Shown in pieces: positions 23,901 to 33,164 of a stretch of DNA of 64,000 bases. The DNA comes from Omphiscola glabra. Its lineage: Eukaryota; Mollusca; Gastropoda; Lymnaeidae. Each line of letters begins with the position of its first letter. Within the stretch, counting starts at the first letter, position 1. The notes below the pieces were generated by a model. It did not search any database. It had not been told where the DNA came from and saw only the letters and a program-made list of their open reading frames with translations. The position numbers and the translations under genes are program-made. The stretch covers positions 18,471,204-18,535,203 of the forward strand of contig OZ024810.1 of NCBI GenBank assembly GCA_964017045.1, in the 5' to 3' direction.

Positions 23901-26728
23901 AATTTGGCAGAAATGGTTGATGTGAAAGTAAACTACAATTCATCTTACATACCTTTGGATAACTTAGTAGAGTTCCTCATACCTTTGGATAACTTAGTAG
24001 AGTTCCTCATATCATTGGATAACTTAGTAGAGTTCCTCATACCATTGGATAACTTAGTAGAGTTCCTCATACCATTGGATAACTTAGTAGAGTTCCTCAT
24101 ACCATTGGATAACTTAGTAGAGTTCCTCATACCATTGGATAACTTGCACATTTCACGTTGAATGTTTATTCACAGTGTAATACAAATCTGACTTCTAGCT
24201 CTGCAGCATCTAATGATTCCAATATTTGATATCAACTTGAGTTTACATTATTTTATTAAACTAATCACCAATTATTTTGTGATTACATTTGCAGTTCTCT
24301 AATTGCAATTACTTTTAATTGAGAAAGGTTATTTTTATTAAACATGATACAGTATGCGCCAAAATTAAGAGTACTGTACTGATATTCCATCATCTTGAAC
24401 ACGTACATTCATTTGTCAAATTTGTCAACAGAGCATAGCTATAGTCTCCATGCGTTCCCAGAAGTGAAAAGGAAGATAAGATGGCCAGTAGGTGTTGGAT
24501 ATCGGTCTCTCAAATGAGCAAAAAAATATTTTATAGTTGTATGATTTTGCTCATATATTAGTCTTTAAGTTAAGAGATGGGAAACATGCATGTTTGAAAA
24601 AGATTTGGCAGAAATATTCTGAGAGAGAATTAATAAGGCTTAACCAAGTAAAACAGTGGTGCTGTTATTGTTACAAAATTTTGCATTCTGGTAGTATACC
24701 GGTACTGTATAAATGGAAGGGGAAGTCTGGTTGACTAGTAAGTGTTTTGATAAATGAGAATCTAGCAAGTGCTCTCCAGGCGCTGCATTTTCCCCCATGA
24801 CAAACATCCGTGATACACCCATTAAAAAAAAATTGTTAAGACATAAGTGCATTTTCATATCGGATCCATGTTCGACAATGCTTGGCAGTAAAGTGTTTCT
24901 TGGTGCCATCTGTTAAAATCTCTCTCTGAATGGTTCTTCCACTTTTTTGAAACAACATTCACATCTTACAATCCTTTATGCATGGGGAAGATAATACTCA
25001 ACTAATAATAGCAAGTGACCCATTTCCAACAACACATGCCCAACATGTCTTCCACTTCACTTCTGGGAACATGCTACAGCTTTAGCTAAGCTATGCACCA
25101 TGGACAGACAGCATGTATGCATTCAATACGTGAGAGTTTCAGTACTGTAACTTCTGGCACATGCTGCATAACTGCATTTTATTTTAGGATTCTGATGTCT
25201 ATCCTGACCAACAGCGTGGCATCACTCTTCAGCTTCCTGTTGTCCAGTTCATCACAAATTTAGCAGAGTCATCAGAAGATGGTAATACATTTTAATGTCT
25301 TGCTTTGTTTTAGTGGACTGTTATAAATCGAGCTAAAATTAAAATAGTTTTTTCTAAAAATACCTATATCCAGACCTGTTTACCCTCAAAATCTTAAAAT
25401 CGTACAATTTCATCACAAAATCGTTCAATACATTATTTTAATAGTAAAAAAACACTCAGTATATATAATGTATACACATCAAAATCGTACATTGTACGCC
25501 AAAATCGTAAGATTAAACAGGTCTGTATATCTGTTTCTAAAATTTTTTTGATGACTAGATGGGTAAGCAGTAAATGAAAGAGTGGAAATTAATTTACAAT
25601 TATGTTCATACAAATGTTAATACAATTCATACATATACATTTTGGGTATTTATTGAAAGTTTACTTGATAATTGAAGTGTCATTATATCTCTGTTATCTG
25701 CATTCAAATAATTCAATATGTGTCAGATGTATTTGGGCAAATATTGATATGGGTTGATATTGTCACCTATGTTTGGGCAAAGAGCTGGTCATTAGCCCTG
25801 ATTAGAGTCTGCGTGTTTCCCTCATGCAGGTGCCTACCAGCGCATGTTAGTCCTGAAGAATCTTGGCGTCCAGCGAATCTTGGAAGACTTATTGGCCAAA
25901 TGTGAAAAATCAGATGCAAGGTTTGTACGATTCATTCAAGTTATTGAAACGTTGTCAGTTTCCCTATTGTTATCCTGCAACATGCATGATATTGCCAATA
26001 ACCCTAGACTTGTACTATAGCTAAGTAATGGAGTGTTCTGGAACTTGTTGCTATTTTCAAGTATCACCTTCAACAACTTCTTAATTGATAGTTTAAATAA
26101 AACTCTTGCTTCACTGTTGTCCTATTTTCAAATGGTATAATAAAGGGGTAGTGACCCTGATATGTTGTAATTTTTAATAAATATTACTAGTAAAAAAAAG
26201 CAAACAAATTTTGATGAGAACCACAAAATAGTCAAAATATTGTTTAAAAAAATAACGGAAATACCGGGTAATAATAGTAATATAATTAAATTCACCAGGA
26301 ATACAATTCATTTATAGCTATATTTCTCTGCAGACATATCACAAGACATTAGCATTTTCAGAAAATCAACTTCTTAAACAAGTCATTTAAAAATAAGAAA
26401 TAAATTAATAGACTTGACTCCCTTTTCACTTTAGCACATGTTTTATAGACTAGAAAAAGCACAGGTAAATGTTGCAGTGACAAGTCATTTTGGGGAAAAT
26501 CACTTTGAACGCTAGAATAACCATAGGACATTTGAATTTTCTTTTTTATTTCTGAGGGTGGGAAAACTTTTTTTTTTTTTTTAAAAAAGAAAGCAAATTC
26601 TGTATTGTCAATCTTGGGCATGCATAAAGTATGAAAATGTACTCATTTAATTATAATATTTTGTGTTCCTCAGCATCAACAGCCCTCTAATGCACAGCAT
26701 TAACAATGCTCTTAAACAATTCTCCTGA
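7218..26728 (+). CDS. ARMC8: ARMC8, armadillo repeat subunit of the CTLH/GID E3 ubiquitin ligase (complete, 19 coding exons, 687 aa)
   Basis: ARMC8 is the animal counterpart of yeast Gid5, a scaffold that connects substrate receptors to the CTLH E3 complex. Coding exons: 7218-7282 (exon opens at 7188), 7548-7619, 8292-8434, 8645-8742, 9664-9768, 10603-10759, 11126-11265, 12373-12573, 13000-13086, 13715-13879, 14681-14767, 20028-20120, 20451-20594, 20821-20892, 21680-21778, 23568-23663, 25188-25281, 25830-25920, 26674-26728. All phases agree and the sum is 2064 nt with one terminal TGA. The product aligns along its length with human ARMC8, e.g. [88 protein letters not shown]. Length fits (human about 673). 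The start is the first ATG in the exon; the frame is open upstream to the acceptor, so a few more N-terminal residues are possible. Oddities: a GC donor at 20121, an in-frame 24-codon charged exon (20821-20892), and boundary-derived tandem repeats in introns 6, 9, 10, 12 and 16. Confidence 0.95.
7289..7310 (+). repeat. 22-base G run six bases after the ARMC8 exon 1 donor
   Basis: The first ARMC8 coding exon ends at 7282; the intron opens GTATGT and then runs straight into 22 G. Similar long G or C tracts occur at 133-157, 42040-42050, 43491-43505, 45412-45429 and 49778-49796, many within R4-type elements. Confidence 0.85.
7847..7982. mobile_element. R4 family MITE (complete copy)
   Basis: Ends TAGGGGACAT (7847) and ATGTCCCCTA (to 7982) are inverted; further in, AATGTCATAC and GTATGACATC are also inverted. 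The interior has a G tract and GTGTGTG. Partial relatives carrying ATGGATGGCCCC or its complement occur at 240-270, 3010-3035, 3750-3960, 18700-18835, 34570-34690 and 44446-44530. Lies in ARMC8 intron 2. Confidence 0.65.
10435..10570. mobile_element. R2 family element in ARMC8 intron 5
   Basis: Shares the blocks AAATTTGACG, ACGTGTGAACC, CAAATTTCCG and AAATTTCCGGTAACC with 1918-2101 and 17820-17945. It ends only 30 bp before the acceptor of ARMC8 exon 6. Confidence 0.55.
10765..10840 (+). repeat. Decayed copy of the ARMC8 exon 6 / intron 6 boundary
   Basis: Exon 6 ends around ACAGCTGTCTGTACAGCC and continues into intron as AGAGTCAAGTT. About 60 bp on, ACAGCAGTCTGTAAAGC and a second AGAGTCAAGTT follow in the same order. 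This reads as a single old tandem duplication across the 5' splice site. Confidence 0.5.
10873..11025. repeat. 18-bp minisatellite, about 8-9 copies
   Basis: Unit close to ATTTACAGTACTATTGAT in ARMC8 intron 6, followed at 11026-11081 by two copies of GGCTTTGTCCTCATTGGAAA plus GTCAT. Confidence 0.9.
11460..11485 (-). other. GCCGAAACGT hairpin motif (hammerhead-core-like), copy 1
   Basis: On the minus strand: CTGAGGA, a short hairpin ending in GCC, then GAAACG. Same layout as 18535-18562 (-), 57431-57456 (+) and 43351-43380 (+). See the finding on these motifs. Confidence 0.4.
11752..11906. repeat. 39-bp minisatellite, 4 copies
   Basis: Unit begins CCTTGGAGGGCAACTCATCT and ends with AAACTTTAA. 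As 39 is a multiple of 3, it gives a short open repeat frame that is not a gene. In ARMC8 intron 7. Confidence 0.9.
13075..13230 (+). repeat. Tandem copies of the ARMC8 exon 9 / intron 9 boundary
   Basis: Exon 9 ends GATTAGAGATAAG, donor GTAAGT at 13087, then TTACAAAAATATCA. The same order (ATTA-rich, GATGAG, GTAGG, TACAAAAATATCA) recurs with donors-like GT at 13128, 13168 and 13209, a period of about 41 bp. Confidence 0.75.
13396..13440. repeat. (AT)n and (AG)n microsatellite
   Basis: Alternating AT followed by GAGAGAGAG. Comparable AT runs occur at 1845-1861, 14952-14970 and 17147-17173. Confidence 0.9.
13797..14225 (+). repeat. Tandem duplication of ARMC8 exon 10 3' part plus 5' splice site
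   Basis: The last 72 or so bases of exon 10 and its donor are repeated into intron 10. Donor GTAAGAC occurs at 13880 (real), 13982, 14081 and 14162; a fifth partial copy ends near 14225. Copies 2 and 3 each open after an acceptor-like ACATTCAG and hold exactly 72 nt (13910-13981 and 14009-14080) in the exon frame, coding 24 residues beginning SLTRSV and ending WKPLLG. Copy 4 (14112-14161) has lost 22 nt and is out of frame. Confidence 0.9.
15237..15413. repeat. About 60-bp tandem repeat, 3 copies
   Basis: Unit begins CACTAAATAGATTTGTCTTC and includes TTCTATTGTCCCACAG then ATCTGCTTAGGCAGCTAATA. The pyrimidine-rich stretch with CACAG looks like a 3' splice site. In ARMC8 intron 11. Confidence 0.85.
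15880..16110. repeat. Diverged repeat of about 35-45 bp
   Basis: Recurring GGTTACCTCCACTAAGGTTA and ACCTGGTTTG-like blocks, loosely in tandem, in ARMC8 intron 11. Preceded at 15841 by GCAGAGGTTCTCAAGCTGGG, similar to hAT element ends. Confidence 0.6.
16770..16905. repeat. About 24-bp diverged minisatellite, 5-6 copies
   Basis: Unit close to AAACCAAATGGTTGCCTACA in ARMC8 intron 11. Confidence 0.75.
17820..17945. mobile_element. R2 family element in ARMC8 intron 11
   Basis: Starts TATCCGGAAATTTG and shares GAAATTTCGTAGACGGAA and ATTGATCGAACGGAA with the copy at 10435-10570 in reverse orientation. Confidence 0.55.
18535..18562 (-). other. CTGATGA-hairpin-GAAACG motif (hammerhead-core-like), copy 2
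   Basis: Minus strand reads CTGATGA, then AGGCATGTGCC, then GAAACGTC. The sequence downstream on the minus strand (GCTTGTGTGTTATGTAAAAT) also occurs, slightly diverged, after the copy at 57431, so both belong to one dispersed repeat. Confidence 0.5.
18995..19785. repeat. Large minisatellite, unit about 19 bp, some 40 copies
   Basis: Unit TGCTCTAGATGTCAGG with C/T/A variants and interspersed GTTATGTCAGGT units giving a higher-order pattern. It ends about 240 bp before ARMC8 exon 12 and has no coding meaning. Confidence 0.95.
20060..20190 (+). repeat. Decayed copy of the ARMC8 exon 12 / intron 12 boundary
   Basis: Exon sequence AGATAACACAATCAGACTCA with donor GCAAGTTAATGA is followed in the intron by AGATAACATCATCACACTTA and then TTATATTATGTTAATAA, in the same order at about 58 bp distance. 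Confidence 0.5.
22060..22170. repeat. 21-bp minisatellite, about 5 copies
   Basis: Unit ATGTCCTCCATCAACCTTAA in ARMC8 intron 15. Being a multiple of 3 it leaves both strands open, producing false ORFs. Confidence 0.9.
22325..22975 (-). mobile_element. Truncated non-LTR retrotransposon (LINE reverse transcriptase) remnant
   Basis: Minus-strand translation shows the RT catalytic motif [11 protein letters not shown] (YADD codons at 22934-22945), then an NINTK-TEV block, IDDEVN, an [12 protein letters not shown] block, and near 22400 [16 protein letters not shown]. This order is that of the C-terminal half of common LINE-encoded endonuclease/reverse transcriptases. The frame has stops and shifts and the fingers and endonuclease are missing, so it is dead. 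Antisense in ARMC8 intron 15. Confidence 0.85.
23268..23460. repeat. Tandem repeat of about 45-48 bp, 4 copies
   Basis: Unit starts ACACACCTAGCAAAGTCTTG and ends around CACCAGTTTACTGTGGC. Lies about 110 bp before ARMC8 exon 16. Confidence 0.9.
23640..23875 (+). repeat. Tandem copies of the ARMC8 exon 16 / intron 16 boundary
   Basis: Exon 16 ends ATCAAATATCTG with donor GTAAGAATTGTT at 23664. The intron then repeats ACATCAGATACCTG followed by GTAAGAATTGTTGC with GT at 23707, 23751, 23795 and 23839, period 43-44 bp. Each copy keeps a donor at least as good as the real one. Confidence 0.9.
23951..24145. repeat. 30-bp minisatellite, about 6.5 copies
   Basis: Unit ACCTTTGGATAACTTAGTAG plus AGTTCCTCAT. 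Open on both strands because 30 is a multiple of 3. ARMC8 intron 16. Confidence 0.9.
25371..25525. mobile_element. R3 family MITE with CAGACCTGTTTA termini
   Basis: Left end CAGACCTGTTTACCCTCA, right end GATTAAACAGGTCTG, inverted. Flanked by a direct TATATC on each side (25365-25370 and 25526-25531). Interior recurring motif AAAATCGTAC. Related copies at 43525-43665, 44225-44335 and 54963-55155. The CA/TG ends with CAG suggest a hAT-like element, but the target duplication I see is 6 bp rather than 8. Confidence 0.65.
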
Positions 26729-29072
26729 TGCAGCAAATTGTCAATCTCAATTTAACTGGATCTCTTTGCATTTGATGTGTAGAAAGGCTATTTATTGACA
26801 TGTGCTAATTAAACATTTTAAATTCTTTTGTTAGTTTATTCTTGTGACGTGGGCTATGTATAAATATGAGTGACAGGAGAAAATTGTTTGCAATTTTTTT
26901 ATATTCAAACTTGGATACAGAATCAAACAAAAATGTATTACAAATTGTTGAAATATAAATCCATAGGAACACACAAGTTTTAAAATTGTAACTACTCATT
27001 GTAATGATGAAACATAAATAAATTCCTCAATCATTAGAACAATACATAGCTTGATTGAATAACAGTAATAAATAGATCTGAGTAAAAAATAATAGTGCAA
27101 AAAAAACAAAACAGAATCCAGTAAATAAAAAGTGTGTATAAAAACTTCAAAAAACGTTTTCAGCAAGATTATCATTGAAAATTAATTATAATCCTTACAA
27201 AAATCTCCATCTATCAAACAGTAGTATAATCTAATCAATACAAGCATAAAATTAATAATAGTTTATTCTATCAATTATTAATAATAGTTTATTCAATCAT
27301 TCCATTTTTAAATATCATTTTAAATTGATATAAATAAAGAGTACATTAATTTTAATAGTTAGATTATCTTGAAATTATGTTTAAGTTTTTTTTTTAGAAA
27401 CGTCTAAAGTTTATCAAACATTTCAAATTGAAGGGCATGATGGTTGTGGTTGTAATAAAAATAAATATAAAAACAAAAACAGGAAACAAACATAACTAAA
27501 TTCAATTATTCCTGATTTGACTTATCTTATATAAGTGACTAATCTCTTAAAATATTTTGAATACAAGAATATTAAAGTGTATCATTAGTGTCCATATTTA
27601 TCATAAAAGTTATTTTTCATGTTTTTAATATGGTACTGGTATCGCAAAGTAGTGTGGTTTTTAACATCATTTTACTACCCTGATTGCACTCTTAACTTGT
27701 AAAAGATGGTGTTGCTGATATGAGTAAATATCTCATTATAACATTTTATTCATTATTTTAATGCACAGACAAATCCATAGGAAAACACATTAATGGCACA
27801 GAAGTGTTAAATTAACTTAAACAAGCACATTCACCCGGGAGGACTTCGCAAAAAGGGCCGAATGGGACCCCACCGGGGAACGAAAGTTTCACAAAAGTTA
27901 TAAATTTGTTTTTATTGGAGTCAAATTGATTATTTAATTTGTTTTTACTATAGCAGTGTTTTTCTTTTCTTGCTTACATGGCACTTAATTTCAATGTTAA
28001 TTAAAAGGTTGTAGAAGTTCTTTTCCCGAATGCATTCCCGGGAAACGCCTGATATATTAGCTAGTAAGTAATAAATTACAAAACAATTTTACTATTTATT
28101 AAATACTAAAATAAAAAGGGTTTATGTTAACAAACCTAAGTAAGGGGAACCTAATTTTTTCATAAGCATTGCGATTAAGTCTAGAATGATGCAAAACTAT
28201 ATTCAGGTATACACAAATGTGTTATTAAAAAAATCTGGTCAACTCCTCCCCAAACTCCACCTCCACTTTTGTTCAGCTGACTTCTGCGGGCATCCTCAGT
28301 TCATTCCCCATCTTCATCTATCTAAGTGGCAAATGACAGGCACACTTTTTATTTTCAATAATGCACTGTATATCAATAAAAAAGTCAGTCATCTACTTTG
28401 AGAAGTGACCTTAATTTGAAATGGGATGCAAATAGTTATACTGTATATTTCTTTTATTCACAAGTACTATTCGGCATTATAAAATGTTGAGTTGGTAAAA
28501 GAACTATCCTGAGACTATATATATTGTAGCCTACTATATTAGGAGTTCCAATGTAAACCAGGTCTGATTCTAATAGTTTTCAGACAACGAACATCAACAT
28601 TTGTAATGATAATACAACTTATTCTTTAAAAAATGGTCACCATGTCATTTTGAATTATATTTAAACCAGTATTATTATTATAGCTGTTTTGAGATTTGAC
28701 TTGGAGTAAAGAGGTAAAAGTAGACTAATTTTTGACATCTTAATAATTACTTTTCAGAACATCCTACGGATTCCAAGCCCAATGTAATTTCTTAACTAGC
28801 TTGGCTAAAAATACATTAGGCCCTAGTTTCAACAGGGCAATGTTTATGTTGACTCATTGTCTTCATTTTGTACATCACATATCATTTATAAAACTAACTG
28901 CCGGGCCTACTACTGTAACAAGTAGAGAGGGGCTTTCAAGATTAAGCTGCAAAAAATAAAAGACAAGTCTACATTTAAAAAAAAATAAAAACCCACCACA
29001 TAAATATTCATTGTATATCAATAGTATCTGAAATACTATGATAATTCCTTTACCTCATTGTATCGAGTAGGA
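26729..29072. other. Intergenic AT-rich region after ARMC8
   Basis: 3' UTR of ARMC8 presumably starts at 26729; AATAAA occurs at 27017. The rest is AT-rich. A block at 28040-28590 matches 45190-45700 in the same orientation (listed). I see no gene here. Confidence 0.5.
28040..28590 (+). repeat. Dispersed repeat of about 500 bp, copy A
   Basis: Shares, in order, TAAGTAATA, AAAACAATTTTA, TAAGGGGAACC, TGCAAATAGTTAT, ATACTGTAT and AACCAGGTCTGAT with 45190-45700. Function unknown; probably part of a larger non-autonomous transposon. Confidence 0.65.
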
Positions 29073-29268
29073 CAGTGATTCTCAACCTTTCTAATGCTGC
29101 GACCCTTTAATGCAGTTCCTCATGTTGTGGCGACCCCCAACCACAAAATTATGTTCGTCGATACTTTATGATTGCAAAGTAAATCTTTTTCAGATGGTCT
29201 TAGGGGACCCTTATGAAAGGGTCGTGCGACCCCCAAAGGGGTCGTGACCCACAGGTTGAGAACCGATG
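29073..29268. mobile_element. SPIN-like hAT MITE with target-site duplication
   Basis: 196 bp. Starts CAGTGATTCTCAACCT and ends AGGTTGAGAACCGATG, inverted. Inner blocks TGCGACCCTTTAATGCAG, CCTCATGTTGTGGCGACC, GATGGTCTTAGGGGACCC and ACCCCCAAAGGGGTCGTGA are those I know from the SPIN (Space Invader) non-autonomous hAT elements of vertebrates. Flanks GAGTAGGA (29065-29072) and GCGTAGGA (29269-29276) agree at 7 of 8 positions, an 8-bp target duplication as expected for hAT. No transposase. Confidence 0.85.
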
Positions 29269-29799
29269 GCGTAGGAGGTGCAACTGACTCTGTAAGGTTA
29301 TTAATGTCTAAAACAGTACCATGGATGTTTTATAAAAGCTGCCTGTAGAATTGTTAGATTAAAGCTAATGACTTGGATAGTTGTACACATAAGGTGTGAT
29401 TGTGTACAGAGTATGAGTGGAGCCCAAAAGTTATTAAACTTTTTTTGAAAATGTAAGGCCAAAAAAAAAAAGTAAAAATTGATTGATTACAAGAGATTAG
29501 TGTTTGCCCCAGAATTTCTTGCTGTCAAAAGATTTAGTAAATGTATAATATAAACAAAAATCAATTTTAAGTCGGTCATTAAATACTAATTTCTAGAATG
29601 TTTGGCATAGCAACAATTTATTGTAGTTAAAGCTACTGTAGTGTTTGCTTCAAGGCAAGGACCACTTTGATAAAAACGAGGAAATAAATGCATATAATAC
29701 AGATCATTACCTTAAAAAAGACTTAAATAATAAAACGTCTTGAATACAAGATTAAAAATCTTTTCCTTTTTTTAATGACCAGAGAGATTTATATAAACA

Positions 29800-29910
29800 T
29801 TAATAATTTATTGTCATGGTGCAGCAATTTATTGTCATGGTTCAGTCATTTATTGTCAGTGTGCAGTCATTTATTGTCATTTATTGTCAGTGTGCAGTCA
29901 TTCAATGTAA
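29800..29910. repeat. About 21-bp minisatellite, 5 copies
   Basis: Unit ATTTATTGTCATGGTTCAGTC with variants. Confidence 0.8.
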
Positions 29911-30060
29911 CCCGGGTGAACATCCAATTTTCATGTAAGCTTCTCAGCCTGATGTTAAATAGTGAAAGACTGATATAGCCATGGAGGGACATTGATATTC
30001 ATATCACAGTTGAGATTCATATTGATTAATGGAAGTGAATATTTACTTGCACACTTTTAG

Positions 30061-30111
30061 TTAGAACTAAATGAAGCAATCATGCAGAAAGAGTTGCGGC
30101 ATCGAGGACAG
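30061..30111 (+). other. Isolated exon-like segment
   Basis: Acceptor TTGCACACTTTTAG, then 51 nt open in phase 0 encoding LELNEAIMQKELRHRGQ, then donor GTGAGC. Splice signals and an amphipathic helical reading are convincing locally, but no partner exons were found on the plus strand between ARMC8 and the PLEKHA8 start. May be a chance or a leftover exon. Confidence 0.25.
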
Positions 30112-30884
30112 GTGAGCCGGACAAGAACAAAACTTCAATTTGGGTGTGAGAAACAGGCTGTAGTAACACCAGGACCATATACCACTACCTTGTTATCTCA
30201 TGCATTATAATAATATGTAATATTTATTTATAAAAAGCATACTTTAAAAGTCATTGTTCCTACTGGGAGATTAAATTACTTGTCAATTTTTATATAATTG
30301 GTGTACATATATTTATTTATTATATTGGGGTGAATAAACACACAAGATGGTGACGGTACAAATAAAATTTGAGCTGTTAATTGCAAAAAAACAACAACAT
30401 TTGTTTCAATGGCTTTGGTAAATGCACTTTTTGTTTTACCAACTTTTAAAAAAACTTCACACAATAAGTTAAATATGAAAATCATGGTTTAAAAAAAAAA
30501 AAAAATTATTTGGCAACATTTTTAAAAAATCTGGTGGAAAATTAGCTCAAATTTTAATAGATTTAGTTACCCGTACCAGTTCCAATCTAAAAATGATAAA
30601 ATCAACCTTTAAATAATGTTCACTGACAGTAAAAAAATGTCGATGTACATTCTTGAAAATATGTAAAATATGCTCCTTAGGAATGTATAAATGTAATATC
30701 TTTTCAGTCTGTAAACAGAATAAATACAATTTTACAAAGTCTTTGAAAATACTTCAATCACCAAAACTACATCTGCCACCAAAAATAAATAGTTTCAAAT
30801 GTTGAGCAATCAACCGAAACAGCAATTAACAAAAAAGGCACATTAAATATAGAACATGTCTGCCTTCTGTGTACATTATTCAAA

Positions 30885-33164
30885 CTACAATTTAGATTTG
30901 ATCAGTGACATCCCCTTTGATTTGTTTAGTGACCGGCACAGATCAAAGGCTTGCTTCGGTGGGCTGGACATGGACAACATAACCAATTTACAAACTTTAG
31001 CCATGTGGTCAATGACATGGAAGGGAACAAACTTGTTGACGGGCATGTACACAACATGGTCTATTAAATACCTGGCATTGTGGGGATAACGATCTTCAGG
31101 GGGAACAACCTCGCCGACCATATTCGGCTGAGAGTGCAGGCCAACCTGATCTGGTTCTATGACATTGAGTTGGGTGGCCCCTCTGTATGCATCTACTCCT
31201 AGAGCTCCAAGACAGCTCACAAACAACTCAGGATTTTCCTTTGGAAAATAAGTTACATTAGTTACATTTAGAAAAGTTGAGATACTAGTTGACCTTATTA
31301 CTTCCTTAAGTTTGCAAAAACTATATGATAGTGTTATAAAAATATTTAAAAAAACGTTTAACAGTGACAGTGATAGAAAAATACTTACACATGAAAACTG
31401 GATTTAAAAACTCACCACAATGACAGGAAATAACCAGAAATTGTTGATCTTGGTTTTGGTGCCAATTACTTTTAAAGAAGTGGTTAAGTTGGACTGAAAG
31501 TAGCTGCACTTAATGCGCTGCAGGTCAAAGCTGGCTGGGTTAAATGATGTCTGAACACTGGCCATAACAGAAAGGAGGGCAGAACTGGGCCTGTATCTGA
31601 CGTTATTTATTAGGTCATTGGGGAAACCTCGAATGAAGCTGACAAAAGTGGCTTTCCAATCCATACCCATCTCCCTTGATTTCTGCATCAACTGAGGGAA
31701 TGGCCAGACTTGCAATGCTGTATACAAGGGGAAATACTTTAGTAATTTCTTTAAATACGTTGCATTGCTTTGTGTGGGGTATTTTAAGTAAAGTTCATAC
31801 ATTTGATGATAGAGCTCTTCCTCTCTAACCTTGATGATGCCGCCACCAAAAGAGGTGGAGAACTTTATAACACCAAAGCTGAATAAGGCTATATCTGAAT
31901 CAGGATGACCAGTATGCGAAAACCCAGAAAAACTTTCTGCACAGTCCTCAATGATGTCAAGGTTGTAATGTCTGGCTACACTTATGAAAGGATCCATGTC
32001 GACTTGTCGACCATATAGGTGGGCTACCAGTATGGCAACAGTGTTTCTGTTAATGAGCCGCTTTAAGAGAGGCAATTTAGGTTCTAGGGTATCAATGTTG
32101 ATGTCCAAAGGAACAACAGTCAGTTTATGATGTTTAATGATGCTCGCCATGTCCTGGATTAAAAATAAAATTAAACAAAGTCAGATTTTACCAAACTACT
32201 AATCGGAACAAGTTAGTACATGATCAGATGAGTCATCAACTCTAAATTTGTAGAGATTTTAAAGAAAAACTCGATAAATTACATGCTTGATATAAACAGA
32301 ATTAAAAAGTTGAAGTAAGAAACTATAAAAGATTTTTTGAATAATTTTTTTTACTGAATTGTGGGGTGGATAAAAATGCTACTGTAAGATCATAAAATAT
32401 GGCTGACAGCAACAAATGACCATGTTAAATTTTAACAAATAATGATAATTCATTTTGATTTTGGCCGTATGCAGTAGGTTTTGTGGCACCAGTACAATTT
32501 CTTATATTTTAGTAAACGTGTGTCGGTAAACCGCGTAAAAGTCTCTACAATCCTTTTGATTTCTCTTTTAAGATATTCTTCTTTACTTGAGTATTTCTCT
32601 GGCTTTTACAACAATCTACTTACAGGAATATTAACAGCAGACATAATGACTTCTGACCCTGGTGCAAAATTTTTCACCCGCAAATATAAGTCCAAGCCTG
32701 TCCGAACACAAAGACATGGTATGACCGGGTTTGGATTGGATGGTGTGTTCCACAATTGCTTCAGGATGTTTTCATAATCCTCCCTGGCTTTGCTGCTGTG
32801 ATAAATAAGGCACTGGCGTGCTGCAAAACACAGCTGAGAGTAAGAGCTATCTGGAGAAAAAGGATCAAGGAAAATATTTTTTTTCAGTGCTGACAGTAAC
32901 CGGTACACTATAAGATAAGATGTCAATGCAGTAATCTAATAATTCACCTCTCCCTCCTCTTTGTGTTACCTACAATAACACTTATCATATGTATTATTTT
33001 TTTTAATACTACGGGACCCAGTCAAAATATGGGGAGCAAAACTAATATATTTTTTTTTTAATTCTTAAATAAAATTGCTATTCATTGTGAATGTTAACTA
33101 TAGGAATCTTGCATTTGAACATACCAATGATGATTGCAGAGTAAGGCTGGCTTGGAAAGCTCAT
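30885..33164 (-). CDS. DegT/DnrJ/EryC1/StrS-type PLP-dependent sugar aminotransferase (complete, 4 exons, 452 aa)
   Basis: Fold-type I PLP enzyme of the family that moves amino groups onto nucleotide-linked keto sugars, best known from bacterial polysaccharide and antibiotic pathways. Exons on the minus strand: 33164-33125, 32850-32624, 32153-31416, 31238-30885; all donors GT, acceptors AG, phases 1, 0, 0, total 1359 nt with TAG stop. Family signatures in order: PGSEVIMSAVNIP (substrate/PLP loop near 77-89), VPLDIN, AHLYGRQVDMDPF, IIEDCAESF with Asp159 for the PLP ring nitrogen, and FSFGVIKFSTSFGGG with Lys186 as the Schiff-base lysine. C-terminal YPHNARYLIDHVVYMPV matches the family's end domain. 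No signal peptide seen. It is spliced and flanked by ordinary animal genes, so it is not contamination. Substrate unknown. The short first exon is inferred from phase and donor and is the least certain part. Confidence 0.85.

Noticed and set aside
18995..24145. Regular repeats as a CRISPR array
   Set aside because: Units are contiguous with no unique spacers, and the setting is eukaryotic introns.
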